DNA from: Rotaria macrura
Lineage: Eukaryota > Rotifera > Eurotatoria > Philodinida > Philodinidae
Direction: 5' to 3'
Length of the DNA stretch: 64,000 nt
Assembly (NCBI GenBank): GCA_900239685.1
Contig: OENT01000777.1
Coordinates: 1 to 64,000, forward strand
Part shown: positions 51,121-63,167 of the stretch, piece after piece
Numbering within the stretch: position 1 is the stretch's first letter
How the letters are laid out: the number at the start of each line of letters is the position of its first letter
Notes under the pieces: model-generated
Database searches by the model: none
The model's input: only the letters and a program-made list of their open reading frames with translations
What the model was told of the DNA's origin: nothing
Position numbers and translations under genes: made by a program

Positions 51121-51737
51121 TCATCTGAACAGTCATCTTTATTTCTATTTCCTAGACGCTTTATCCTCTTTCATGCTTCAGTACTTGTGCATCCTATTCA
51201 TTGCTTTTTGTCTTTACCTTCTCTCTTCCTCTATCATTATTAGTTCTGCGTTTTCCCCCTTCTCTGTAAGTGTGTATGTGTGAGTTCATCGTTGATATAT
51301 TTTGTTCTCTTTTTTTTTTCATTTTTTCCCTGTTCGTTTACTTTCGATTTTTCATTTGCTTGTTTTCTGTGTCGCTCCCTTTCATTTCTTTTCCCTCGCT
51401 CGTTTTTTTTTGTTCCCTTAGATTTCTATGTTCTTTTTTTTTCTTGCTCTGTCTTTTTCCTTTGTTATGTAAGAAGAGAAACAGAAAATCTTGTCTCTCT
51501 CAGTTCGATTTCCAAAAAAAAAAAAATACGTAGAAACAAAAACGTTAATTGAAAACTTCTCATCTCTCATTATCAAAAATAAGTAGATTCAATTATGGCA
51601 TTGAATCGTAGATGGAAAAGAAAAACGAAGTTTCTTACTTCTTCATGAGTCAATATTTTATCAGGTTGATAAGAGATAACAGAAAGAGAATTGTTCTTAC
51701 TGTTTTTGTTTTTCTATTATCCAAACTCAACAAAACA
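51121..51737. other. 3' region of CDV3, pyrimidine-rich
   Basis: Strongly T/C-rich on the plus strand between about 51150 and 51480, with long CT and T runs that create spurious hydrophobic frames. Probably the 3' untranslated region and the spacer to the next gene. Confidence 0.5.
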
Positions 51738-52472
51738 ATGCATTTGTTTTCTATGATATTCATGTGTTTGATGAACGGTAAGTTTACATAATTAGATTTA
51801 AAAATAAGATTCACTTTAATAACAAATTATTATAAGACTTGCACTATTGTGTATATATACGAATGAGTCGTTCAGTAAAGTAGATTAATCAAATATTCGT
51901 TTTATGGTAAAAACAAGATTTTATAAGAGAGGAAAGTTAATGAAAGAGAAACCAACACAAACTTATTACGGCTTCTACTATGCTAGGCGAAACCTCAATT
52001 ATTCTTGTGTTTATCGAAGTATTGGATACAAAATTCAGAAAATTAACCCAGAGAAATATTTCAAAGGTCTTCTCAAATATTATTACATGTTATAGATGTT
52101 GAGTTCAACACTAGTTTCGATAGTAATTATGAATAAACATGATTTCATTTAATTTTTCTTTATTCAGGTATAGCTTTCTGTGTTAGTCCCAATCGATATT
52201 GGACATTTAATATTTCTTCCCTGTCTGATTCGAATTCATCGATTGTTTCAACAGAAGAATCAACAAGTTTATTGTCATCTGAAACGTCAATAGAATTTAG
52301 CAGTAGTACAAGTTTTCGAGCATACTATCCTGATACGTTTAGTCCTGGATCCATTGCTGGTATTACTGTGGGTTCAATTTTATTTATTGTCCTTGTTTCA
52401 TTTAGTGCGTGTCAGATTCGTCGTCAACGACTATATTATTTACCGTATTATAACAGTGAAAATTCAATATAA
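51738..52472 (+). CDS. Small type I membrane protein, unrecognised
   Basis: Exons 51738-51777 and 52168-52472 join in phase to 114 residues. A signal peptide (MHLFSMIFMCLMNGIAF) leads into about 45 Ser/Thr-rich extracellular residues, then a transmembrane helix (IAGITVGSILFIVLVSFSA) and a short tail starting CQIRRQRLYYLPYY and ending ENSI. The GSIAGITVGSILFIV pattern is typical of single-pass receptors. The tail has four tyrosines and a C-terminal sequence that could be tested as a PDZ ligand. No homologue recognised. The donor GTAAGT and acceptor TTCAG are strong. Confidence 0.6.
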
Positions 52473-53039
52473 TTATTGTATTTGTTAACAGCTATTTTAG
52501 AAAATGAATATGCTTCATACTGTACATAATAAATTGACTCTTCCGAATTTAATTTCTAGAGGTGAAACGAAACTATTGTACTAAATGTTATGTATTAAGA
52601 ATATTCATTAAATTAATATTTTTTACGATAGTTGTCTGTTCTGAAGTATGACATTTTATTCTGATTAAACAATAAACGTGGTAAGATCATATTGAATTGT
52701 AAAACGAAAGATGTATACTATTGCATAGTGAATGACTATTGTGTAAATATTTAATGTAGTAAAAATTCTCCATGAAAAAGAAAGGAATTTTCATAGTGAG
52801 ATGAAGAAAAATTCGAATGATTCAAACGAAAATCTTTAACGCATTGAAATGAATGGATTCTTTTATTCATCCGTTCGTTTTGTTTCGTTTGTCTGTTTTT
52901 TTTCTCCTCGAGTGTATTACAAAAATATTCTTTAGGTGAAAATTAACAGAACTAAACTGAGATTCGATGACACATTTCATTATTACACAGGTCTATTTCA
53001 GATATGCACAACGAAATAATCAACTGAATCTTCTAAAAA
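52473..53039. other. Intergenic, upstream of the lectin-like gene
   Basis: AT-rich spacer that should contain the promoter of the gene at 53040. No exon or repeat recognised. Confidence 0.5.
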
Positions 53040-56000
53040 ATGTCATCGATTATTTTCTCATTGATAATTTTATTTTTAATGGAATTTTTCATACAACCAA
53101 CAAAGTCTGTTTTACAAGCTAATGATGTAGAAAATGTCGAACTAGCTGACATCACGTCACTATGGAAGCAATTTCCATCTCTACTAGATAACTTCAAAGA
53201 TGTTGGTATGTTGTTAAGATTATTACATCTTACTCATGAAATCTTCTGATCATCTACCAGTCAACAACGCTTTTTACGCACAGAATAATGAAGCATATCA
53301 AAATTTCTATTCGAATTTGATGTACACACGCTCGAAGTCGAGATCGTATACATAGAAGTGTATAATATTAAAATCGTGTTTCTGTATAGAGAATATAGTG
53401 TAACTAGAACATTATTCCATCTACATTTTGTCTTTCAATTTAACACATGCTTTTGATCAGGATAATATCTTCAACTGAGCAACAAATCGATCTAAAGATT
53501 GATCTGAAATACATAAGTGGTAGGATTTTGTATGTATTCATATTTACTTTAAAAGTTTAAAATGTTTCGTAGTCATCTGTTAAAATATAATTATCGGTTT
53601 GAATTGCATTTGTGGCTTATTTTTTTAGACTGGAAACATAGATAGACAGATGACTTTGATACAGAAAAGCACTTTCTGGAGAACAATGGAAAAATTAAAA
53701 TTTGTCATGATTTTTTCAAATTTAACAATAGACGAGCTTCGTTGTTTCATAGAAAAGGTTTTGTTTGATAATTTACAGCAAATTAGAGCTTTCGTATTGG
53801 GATTAAGTTAAGAAAAATGCTAATGTTTTTGCATTTGCATTAGATTTATTTTTTAACTTAACACTTTGTTATTATTGGCATTAGCTTTAATTAATACCTA
53901 GGCATTATTGCATTAGAGTTCATTAATGCTCTCTGTAAGCATTCAGTTAGCATTATTTTTAAGACTTATTGAACTGCTCCATTCAACTTTTGGACTACTC
54001 CCTGTGCATACTGCTCGCGACTTTTTGAAGAATATTTTAGGGAACCACTGGCGCATTCTTGACGGCTACTTGAACTTGTGACTTATAACTTTCCAGTCCT
54101 GTATCACCATCACATCGGAATTATGTCGGACGCATCTAATTGTCACACAAGTTATTAGATTATTGATTGCTGTTTAAGAGTAAATTATTCTCTTGGATAG
54201 CTTGAATAAATTCAGAAGTTTGGTGTAGAAAAAATAATTTCTTTTCCCATAAAGACATGCATTTCGCATCGCAAATGAAGAAAATATGTGTCGTTCTAAG
54301 AGTCAGTTCACGTAAGCAACGGTGTATTTTCACAAATGCTGCTTAATCGAGATCGTTCGGTTTCACTCAATTTAAGGCTCGTTGTAGAGAAAAGAGCGCT
54401 ATGAATATTGCCGAAAGCCGTTTTTAAAACACTGATTCTTCGATATTTTATGAGCGTTTTACGAACAACTCCAAAAGTGACGATATTCATCGAGGGGCTT
54501 TGAGTGTGGTCATATAAAAGGAACCACTCAACCGAATGAGCTGAAATTTTCTACGGGCAGAAAGCTCAATGAGTTTTAGTTAGCAGAGAATTTTTTTTCA
54601 GAATATATGAATGCTTTTGATTTCATGAATTGTCGAATATCTGCATAAATGTACCTCTTTAAGAAATTAGGTCCTGTTTAACGGTTGTTTGAAATTTGTT
54701 AAAGATGAGGAATTTTCAGGTTAAATAGACAGATAAGAGATGTATCGCCATTGAAATCTTGTCTTGTTAAATCGTTACCGCTGTTTAGAACATGATCCAC
54801 AAAATGATGATTTTCATTAAAATCATAAATTTGGAAGGACCCCTTCTCTCAAATACGGGATTTCTTAATGACGGGCTTACGTGGCTTTGAAGTACCTAGT
54901 GATGAGTACGAATTTTTGAAAAACTTCACTTGGCGTCTCAGATAATTCATTGAAAAATCTGATTGCAGAAACTAAAAAATTGAACCGCTTTTCTATAGGA
55001 AACCTAGCAAAGTTCGGTTATTATGCAGGCCTTGAAATCGGACCACTATTTTAGGCAGGTCTGACTGGTCCGATCCGTCCGACGGATGTGAATGGCTGGC
55101 TCGGCCCCGTGTTACTTAGAATAGCACCATTAAAAGAGTATATTTTTTACAAAAAAACTCTACATTAGTAAAATGCACAAAAATTAGGGTCATATATAAG
55201 AAAGTTGCAAAAATGATATTACCACACTAATCAAAAGTTGAGTAAAATCAGACGACTTTTATGTCTTGTAAAAAGCACGATAGTCTAGCCGAATTCCATA
55301 TTAAACCAAAAGACAAAAGTATATTCATAGATACTTGAACTTGAAGACTATTATAGATAAGCAAAAGCTGCCACGAGCATATTGCCCTCCAATTAATTTC
55401 ACATAGTGACATACTTTAACATATTTAGTTGTGCTGTTCGTTTTAGTACGTAATTGACCTACTTACATTTCAGTGGAATCCATGCTGTTTAATGTTTATG
55501 ATAGAGTGACAGCCTTGTGAATTGATGATAAGTATATAAGTGAATCAAATAAATTCTTTTTTTTTATCAGATATATAAAACTTCGAAATAGTTTGTATAA
55601 TACAGATTGCAGGTAATCATGAGTTTGCAAGAGATAAATCCCATTTCAGAAGTCTAAAGAGAAAATCGGAAAAGTCGAGTGTTATTTTTTGGGACGGATT
55701 AACCGAAATGGAGCTATTATATTGTAATTTATTGATTCAGTTTGAAAGATCAATTTTGCTTCATTTAAGTCACTTTTAATTCCTTAATATAATTTTATCT
55801 ACTAAAATTGTTTGTTAAAATTCGATTAGGAAAAGTTGAAACAAGTCACAATCTACTTTCAAAGTGGAAAAAATCAGATTGATTTCAATGGATGTTTAAC
55901 TGAAGATAATATTTCTTAAAAAGCAACTTTTTTTCCATTTTCTGACATGGAATATTTGATGAGAATAGAGATGAAGGCTGACCAGGTGATCCAAAAAAAT

Positions 56001-59000
56001 TACTGACCTGCGCGTCCAGTAGAAAAACCTATTTGAGCTAGGTGGGGCCAGAACGGACTGGGTTGGGACATCGTGTCGGATAGCCAGTTTTTTACGAATT
56101 ACCTGAAGACTGCTATCGTTTTACGTGAATTCTGTCTGGCGGACATCTGCACATGATTCTCTATTGCTCTTTGCCATAATAATATCCTTTGAAAACGAAA
56201 AACAAATTCTTTCCAAAAACCCGTTGCTCCTCTCGAGGGTTTTGTATACAATATTTTTCATGTTTCGCCATCTTTCAATAAGAATACTGGGACTATTCTT
56301 AGAGACATTACCCTATATTTTACATCAGCTTGTAGTAACAATTGAGAAATTCGAAACTGTACGAGTTTGAGTTCAATGAGATGCTCACCCGTTGAGATGC
56401 CACTTGTCAAAGTGAATATGATTGATCAAAATTATGATTTTCTGGAGGAGTTCAAGAGCCATTAGGACTAGATGCAAATATCAAAATCGTACAATGCGAA
56501 TCGTTCTATGCAGTGATTGTTGTCGTCGAGTTTCAGCTCTCTAGCAGTGCCCACTCGATCGTGTTCATATGTACGAAAATCCGAAAAATCATAAGTATCA
56601 GATGGAAAACCCTAGATGGCAGTGCCTAAGCAGACAAAGTTTTTCCAAAAACGCCTTTAAGCGCCCAAAAATGGACGTTTTTGGATAGTAATCGACATTC
56701 ACGATTGTGAGTGAAAAACGTGCATTTTCCCATCTTCATCTGCGTTTAATCGCGTTATCAGCCCGAAAACGCTTGTAAATGCATACAAAAAAAGAGAAAT
56801 AATGGTCACCTTAATAATACTTAAGAACTCTTATTATGATCCCGTCATTTATAACGACCATGCAATAAACGACAACTAATTATGTTTTTTTTTATACATT
56901 TACAAGGGTTTTTTGACTGATAACGCGATTCAACGCAGATGAAGGTGGGAAAATGAACGTTTTTCACTCACAATCGTGAACGTCGATTACCATCCAAAAA
57001 CGTCCACTTTTCTCGATTTTTTGTCCATTTTCGGGCATTTAAACGTGCTTTCGAAAAATTTTGTCTGTTTGGGTACAGGGATTTTTGGAAGAAAATTTTT
57101 TTTCGTTTTCAAAGAATATTTTGATGCAAAGTTATAGAGAATCGTGTGCGAACTTTCACCAGTTAGAATTTATCTGAAAAAGTAGAAGTCTTTTGCAAGT
57201 TTGTCCGCGACCCTTACTACGTTTCCTAATGAAAAGGGATTCAATTTTTCGATTTTTTGCAAGGAGTATTTTGAGGCCATTCTTACAGATTTCACACGAA
57301 TTTTTTCACAAAAGTCGTAATGATCTATAGGTACTACAAAACCATTGAAGGCCGTAATTTCGGTAACCCATATTTTCACATATGGGAACTTCCAAAATTC
57401 ATGATTTTAATGTAAATCATCATATTGTGTATAGTCTCCTCAACGATTGGAATCATTTAAAGAGCTGAAAATTTCAGGAACATTACATATCCTAAAGCTC
57501 TGAACAAACCAGAAATACAAGATACCAACCTGATTTCAATCGAGTGCTATGAGGGGCTGCATTACCCAAAAGTGCAGCTGTTTCCAGATATTGGATGATT
57601 CATAAAATATAAACGACTCAGTATTTTGAGAAAAAATTCTCTACTGACTAAAACTCATTGAACTTTCTGTCCGTAGAAAATTTCAGCTCATTCGGTTGAG
57701 TGGTTCCTTTTATATGACCACACTCAAAGCCCCTCGATGAATATCGTCACTTTTGGAGTTGTTCGTAAAACGCTCATAAAATATCGAAGAATCAGTGTTT
57801 TAAAAACGGCTTTCGGCAATATTCATAGCGCTCTTTTCTCTACAACGAGCCTTAAATTGAGTGAAACCGAACGATCTCGATTAAGCAGCATTTGTGAAAA
57901 TACACCGTTGCTTACGTGAACTGACTCTTAGAACGACACATATTTTCTTCATTTGCTATGCGAAATGCATGTCTTTATGGGAAAAGAAATTATTTTTTCT
58001 ACACCAAACTTCTGAATTTATTCAAGCTATCCAAGAGAATAATTTACTCTTAAACAGCAATCAATAATCTAATAACTTGTGTGACAATTAGATGCCTCCG
58101 ACATAATTCCAATGTGATGGTGATACAGGACTGGAAAGTTATAAGTCACAAGTTCAAGTAGCCGTCAAGAATTCGCCAGTGGTTCCCTAAAATATCCTTC
58201 AAAAAGTCGCGAGCAGTATGCACAGGGAGTAGTCCAAAAGTTGAATGGAGCAGTTCAATAAGTCTTAAAAATAATGCTAACTTAATGCTTACAGAGAGCA
58301 TTAATGAACTCTAATGCAATAATGCCTAGGTATTAATTAAAGCTAATGCCAATAATAACAAAGTGTTAAGTTAAAAAATAAATCTAATGCAAATGCATTA
58401 GTATTAGGATAACTTGATGCTCACACTAACTCTAATCTGACACTCCTACATCAAACTGTATATGAGGGAGAAATTCAACGGAAATGGTACATAATTAACA
58501 CATTTTATCATGCTACAACAAAATTGTTTCATACATGCTAAGTGCTAGTTTGAATGATTGATTTATTTGCGTGTAGATACGAAATAATATTTTAAACGAG
58601 ATTCTAGGATATATTGTATGTGATTTTGACTAGTTTTATGAAATCCTTCGTAATCTTTATTTAAACAATCGTGCATAAGGAGAACTTGAATTGAGTAATT
58701 TATATGTAGTATACAGAGAATTCGTAAAATATTATCCTTGAGCTCGAAAACTTTCAAGAAATAGAGCTTTTCGATCAATCCTACCTACAATATGTATTGT
58801 TGAAAGGATTCCTATGTTTAGAAGAGTTTGATCAAGGCTTGAGAATATTTTACGTGCAGAGGAGGTTTACTTGAGTTCTCGAAATGTAAGATGACATAAA
58901 AGAATTATACGGACAAGATATGAATACAAATATTCTATGATTTAATTCGATGTTTGAAAACTAGAACATTGTAGAAAACTCAATTCAAAATTTTAAACAT

Positions 59001-62000
59001 AAATCAACATTCGCAGAAATTCATACTTTTGTTTCTCGTGCTGGATTAGAAGTCGAAAATATTCGAGCGTGGTTTTACTCGTAGAATGCAAAAAAATCTT
59101 TCAAGACAGATTAATCAGAAATTTTTCTGTATTTCACATCTATGTGTGACCATGTAGAAAGAGATAGGAAAAAAAACATGATTCTAATAAGTCATAATTC
59201 ACGTCACAATTGCTTTCCAATACCATTGATAAAAACCAGTTACAGTTAAGATAAATCATTTACTTTCCCGATAGCTGATTCTCATTGAATAAGGATGGAA
59301 CTATTTGAACTTTCACGGAAATCTTTTCTCGATAATTAATCAGTATACGAGAAAATGTATAACAACTACGATTTTTGTTTTCTTCGAGAACAAACAAATT
59401 TCCTTCTTTTAATACAAAACGATCTACGCCCATATTTCTTTTGTGAGGAAGAAAAGAAACGAAAAAAGAAAAATTCATCATATTGGATTTTGATAAATGA
59501 AAAGAAAATCGAAATGAAATAATTTCTTTCGAACATAAAACTAATATGTCATATTTCTTTTAACGTAAAAGCAAAAACAAAACTCATTTGATAACACAGG
59601 ATTATGTACACTTTGTACATTGAATCATTTTAAATTGAAAGGAGTTTTTTTTATGAACTTCTATTAGGACATCAATCTTCATAGATTATAGTCAATATGA
59701 TTTGGATTTTTGCGGAATCTTATCCTAGTGATTATAATCGATTCACGAGCCTAATCAACTTTCATAGATTATAATTGAATTCATGGGTTTATATTCTAGA
59801 AAAAAATCATCTACTAACTTATTAATGAGAATGTATTAGTAAAAACTCGTGCACAATCGATTCTACATGCTTTAATCGATGATAAATCATAATTAATGAT
59901 GGTTGAAAATCGACAGAAGTTTTAAATTTGATTCTAAGAAAAAGTCATATTTGTCAAATTTTCATAGATTATTGTGTACTCAAAAAGTGAGTACACTACT
60001 AAAATCGGTCAGTGTGTCCGTCCGGCCGGCCGACCGTCCGTTTATTCGATAACTCTTCACAATTACATTCGATTGAGTTGAAATTTTGTGCACAAAATTG
60101 TCTCATCAATATCTAGGTCAAGTTCGAAGATGAGAAGGATCCGTCGAGAAATGGCTGAGTTATCGAAAAAATTGTCATTTTTTACCAAGCAATCCCTGAG
60201 GTGGGGTACAGGGATTTTTTCAAAAAAAACTTTTTTCTCAGAATTATCCACAACTTATGTTAAGTGACTCAGTTTTTAACGCCGATTCCAAATATGATAT
60301 TAGTTTTGAACAAAATCGAGCTTTCTAAAAGAACATCGCCAAACAAAGGTCTCAAATGCACAAAAACTGCACCTAGAAACAAAATTGCCCAGATATGTTT
60401 GAGATGATCAGTAGTTTTGCAGTTTCCCAAACAGGTTTACCAAGATACTTCATCCGTTCACACATTCTAGAATGACTGATTTGTCTCATTCACTTTTTGA
60501 AGTACACATAACTCTCGGACATAAGTCCGAAGTTTTCACATTTATTTAAGTTTGAAATCGATTAAAATCATGAATGTATTGATTTTTCGCTTAAATAATT
60601 TTACATGAGGGGTAGTGACTTGTTATATGAAGTTGTCGACATTTTCATGTCTCAGTCTGATAGAAAAACAGTTCATTTCGAAAAGATGACCACAGACAGA
60701 AGACCGAAACGTTAATATATCTGTGCACATGAACCAAGGGGGAAACATCATGGTTTTTGGACTTTATAGTTTTCTAGATAAATGCAAGCTTGGAAAATCT
60801 AATGGAGAATATCAACAAATAGAAGGCCTGAAGGAGTCCCTAGGAGTACAAGAAAAACGCAGAGAAACTCATTGGTTAGATATGAAATTTTATTAACTGA
60901 AATCCCAGCCAAAATGAGCTTTTGGAACTGAAAAAGCTTCGCAAAATTCCAAAGTGACTGTGAGGATATTGAGTTGTTCTCGAATTCATGAAGAGCATCA
61001 AGGAGTAGCTAGGAGTACGAAAAAAATTTAGAAAACTCCATTGCAACCAAGCGAAATTCTCAAAATTGTACAAAAAACAGTGAAAATGAGGCTCCCGGGA
61101 AATAATTCCACAAAGTTCAGTAACAGATGTGAAAATGTTTTATCTGCCACGAATCGACGAACAACACAAAGGAGTAGTTAGGAGTACAACAAAATTTGGA
61201 CAAAATCAGAATCTACGCCAAAAGTTCATTACTACAAAAACGACGAAAAAGATGTTTCCCCCTTGACATGAACCGGTCTCTACTGACTATCGTTGATAAA
61301 AATGTTTTAAAGTGTTCATTTGAAGGCTCCGACTTTGAAATTATGTGTTAGAATTTTACAAATCACAACTACAAAGTGAATCGCTCCACTTTTGAGCATG
61401 ACATAATACAGATATGTTGTTCAGTAATCTTTGAATGTTCTCTTCTAGTTACTCGATTTCGTTGTCCAAAAGGATGGAAACATTTAGGTGGTTCGTGTTA
61501 TTATCTTTCTCAATTAAAATTACGACCACATGATGCCAATCATACGTGCAATCATCTGCATTCTAATCTATCCAATCTCATACAAATCCAAGATGCAGTC
61601 GAGCTTACGTATGCAGTTCATGTTTTATTGAGAAATAATTTATCATCACTAATGGTATCAATAGATCCAAAACGTTTTCTTGGTACTATTAATAAGTCAT
61701 AGAAGAATGAATCTCAGAAAAACAAAAGTTCAAATAAATTTTTTCTAGATAAAAATCTCGTAGAAATATTAGCTAACGATCAAAATCTATGGAAAAATAT
61801 CAAACAAAAACAACATGAAGTACGTCAAAAGTATCTCAATCTGACAACAAGAATTGCCGATCGTCTTAAATCAGTTGATTTACACATCTTCAAACGTTCA
61901 AAGAAAATAAAACCATCCCGATCATATGAACTCCAAACTAATCTTAGTTTACTCACGAATAGTACTGATCCAGAATATGAATATGATGAGTTCGATTCGT

Positions 62001-63167
62001 TGGATCAAACTGATGAATTTGAATCGATAGAAAATATTCGTCACATTTGTGATCAAATCGTTTGGAATGCTTTCAATCGTAATACAACTGTTTACATTCT
62101 AACGACGTATATTATGTTAAGCAAAACAATATGTTCAATAAGTGATATTGAAATGAATTCGGAACATAATTATATTTGTGAATTAGGTTTCTAGGATCGA
62201 TAGTAAAAACACAAAAAAGTGACTGTCTTCTCTTTTGTATTGTAGTACTGGATTTTTGTTTTGCAAATACTCTGTGTGGTAAACATGGACATTGTGTTAA
62301 TTTCATTGGATGGTTTTAAATGTTCATGTTCATTATTATTTGGTGGTCTTCGTTGTGAGACAAGTATGTGAAAAGAGAAAAGAATCCATAATTTCATCGA
62401 CATATCTCAGTAATTGTAGACATCGAAGTCTTCTTATAATTTTTTCTTGATTCAGAAACAATTCTACATCGACAAAAGGGCTAGTTGAACATTGAGTAAT
62501 CGATTTTCTATAATATTCTACTTATTAACTTGTTCCTACCTATCTTAAACTCATATCACTTGGTTAATTCTCAAATTCAAGATCATATTACGATTAATAC
62601 TGATGTATATTTAGATGTTGGTTCAATCGATTTATTTCTATGAAATTGAGAGATTTAAATCTGGAATGAATGAGTTTTAGATGTCTATTTTGGTTTTGCT
62701 AATCTTTAAAATCATTTTAATAAATGTGAAAGAAAATATTTTCAAATGAACGAATACAAACAACACCATAGAACAACATAGCTGAGACAAAAACTGTTAA
62801 GTTGGAAACATGACAGAGGACAGAGAATTGTTTATTATGTTATAAGCTTGAACTTAACATGGTTTAAATACCATTTCTTAATAGTCAAGTAATTTATTCT
62901 TATTCAATCATTTTAGTTACACAAGAAGGTCAACAAATTCTTATCGCTGCTATTATCATTGCTATTCTTCAGTTAACACCATTGATATCAGTTATATATT
63001 TTTCACGGTATGTCTTTCATTACATTACATGTATCTTTAAGCGAGATGAAATGTAAATTTCATTTGTCACTCGTGTAAAAACATAACTAGGGAGGCTTGC
63101 TACCAAAAGCAGATATGCTCATGCAGTTAGGAGTAGTTCCTCAAACTCTGATCTAACTGATAAATAG
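53040..63167 (+). CDS. C-type-lectin/EGF single-pass membrane protein with giant first intron (one frameshift)
   Basis: Six exons share one phase: 53040-53205, 61449-61682, 61749-62186, 62246-62363, 62917-63009 and 63091-63167. The signal peptide (MSSIIFSLIILFLMEFF) and a short spacer end in GTT G, continuing across 8.2 kb to a C-type lectin-like start, FRCPKGWKHLGGSCYYLS. The lectin part is atypical: a long charged insert (DPEYEYDEFDSLDQTDEF) sits before the closing CSISDIE..YICELG. An EGF module follows (CFANTLCGKHGHCVN, CSCS, GGLRCE), then a membrane helix (ILIAAIIIAILQLTPLISVIYF) and a Ser-rich tail ending SNSDLTDK. In the EGF exon the run of four T at 62314-62317 should be three to give GWFKCSC; as written it stops. 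It is a cell-surface receptor or adhesion protein. The exon 1-2 join rests on phase and order only. Confidence 0.65.
53800..58430. mobile_element. 4.6-kb fold-back element with about 770-bp inverted ends
   Basis: The left arm (about 53825-54600) is nearly an exact inverted copy of the right arm (about 57630-58405), so a 60-codon frame starting MNIVTFGVVRKTLIKYR appears identically at 54308-54490 (-) and 57737-57919 (+). The outermost roughly 150 bp are dense in GCATTAG/CTAATGC words, like subterminal transposase-binding repeats. Farther in, the arms can still be matched but are much more diverged, for example TAGTACCTATAGATCATTA against AAGTACCTAGTGATGAGTA. No transposase frame is visible, so it is non-autonomous. 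A target duplication was not clear: similarity fades near 53800 (GATTAAGTTAAG) and 58415 (ATAACTTGATG). Confidence 0.8.
56625..57075. mobile_element. Nested palindromic MITE inside the fold-back element
   Basis: Inverted ends CAGACAAAGTTTTTCCAAAA (from 56631) and TTCGAAAAATTTTGTCTG (ending 57067), with similarity continuing inwards for about 170 bp on each side: ATGGACGTTTTTGGATAG against the complement of CCATCCAAAAACGTCCA, and GTTATCAG....AACGC with its inverse. The centre, about 56800-56880, is unpaired. About 440 bp, with no coding capacity. Confidence 0.75.
58431..59960. other. Intronic AT-rich sequence
   Basis: No element or exon recognised. The word TTTCATAGATTATA recurs three times between about 59680 and 59975, suggesting an old repeat. 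Confidence 0.45.
59974..60720. repeat. Repeat unit with hairpin and GC-rich head
   Basis: It begins with a perfect 8-bp inverted repeat, GTGTACTC / GAGTACAC (59974-59981 and 59989-59996, 7-base loop). Next comes a GC-rich patch of CCGTCCGGCCGG type (60017-60040) that stands out from the AT-rich surroundings. Farther in, GGTACAGGGATTTTT (near 60196) also occurs at about 57073 next to the nested MITE, so the two may be related. No frame codes for a recognisable protein. The right boundary is set by the following MITE. Confidence 0.5.
60735..61265. mobile_element. 531-bp hAT-type MITE with 8-bp target duplication
   Basis: Perfect 15-bp terminal inverted repeats, CAAGGGGGAAACATC at 60735-60749 and its complement at 61251-61265, are flanked by identical 8-bp direct repeats ACATGAAC (60727-60734 and 61266-61273). 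Eight-base duplications are characteristic of hAT elements (also P elements), and a TIR starting CA-GG fits hAT. Inside are three diverged copies of a 169-bp unit marked by AAGGAGT..(C/T)TAGGAGTAC at 60831, 61000 and 61169. No transposase. The clean duplication shows that the insertion boundaries are intact. Confidence 0.9.

Larger units (their letters stand above)
53206..61448 (+). other. 8.2-kb first intron filled with mobile DNA
   Basis: Donor TTG|GTATGT at 53206 and acceptor TTCTTCTAG ending at 61448. It holds a fold-back element (about 53800-58430), a nested inverted repeat (56625-57075), a plain AT-rich part (58430-59960), a repeat with a GC-rich head (59974-60720) and a hAT-like MITE (60735-61265). 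Other introns of this gene are about 60-550 bp. Confidence 0.6.

Noticed and set aside
51270..51552. Overlapping Phe/Ser-rich frames after CDV3
   Set aside because: Polypyrimidine 3' region read in several frames.
54308..54490. 60-codon frame present identically in both arms of the fold-back element
   Set aside because: The identity follows from arm identity, and the frame has no recognisable domain or start context. I do not call it a gene.
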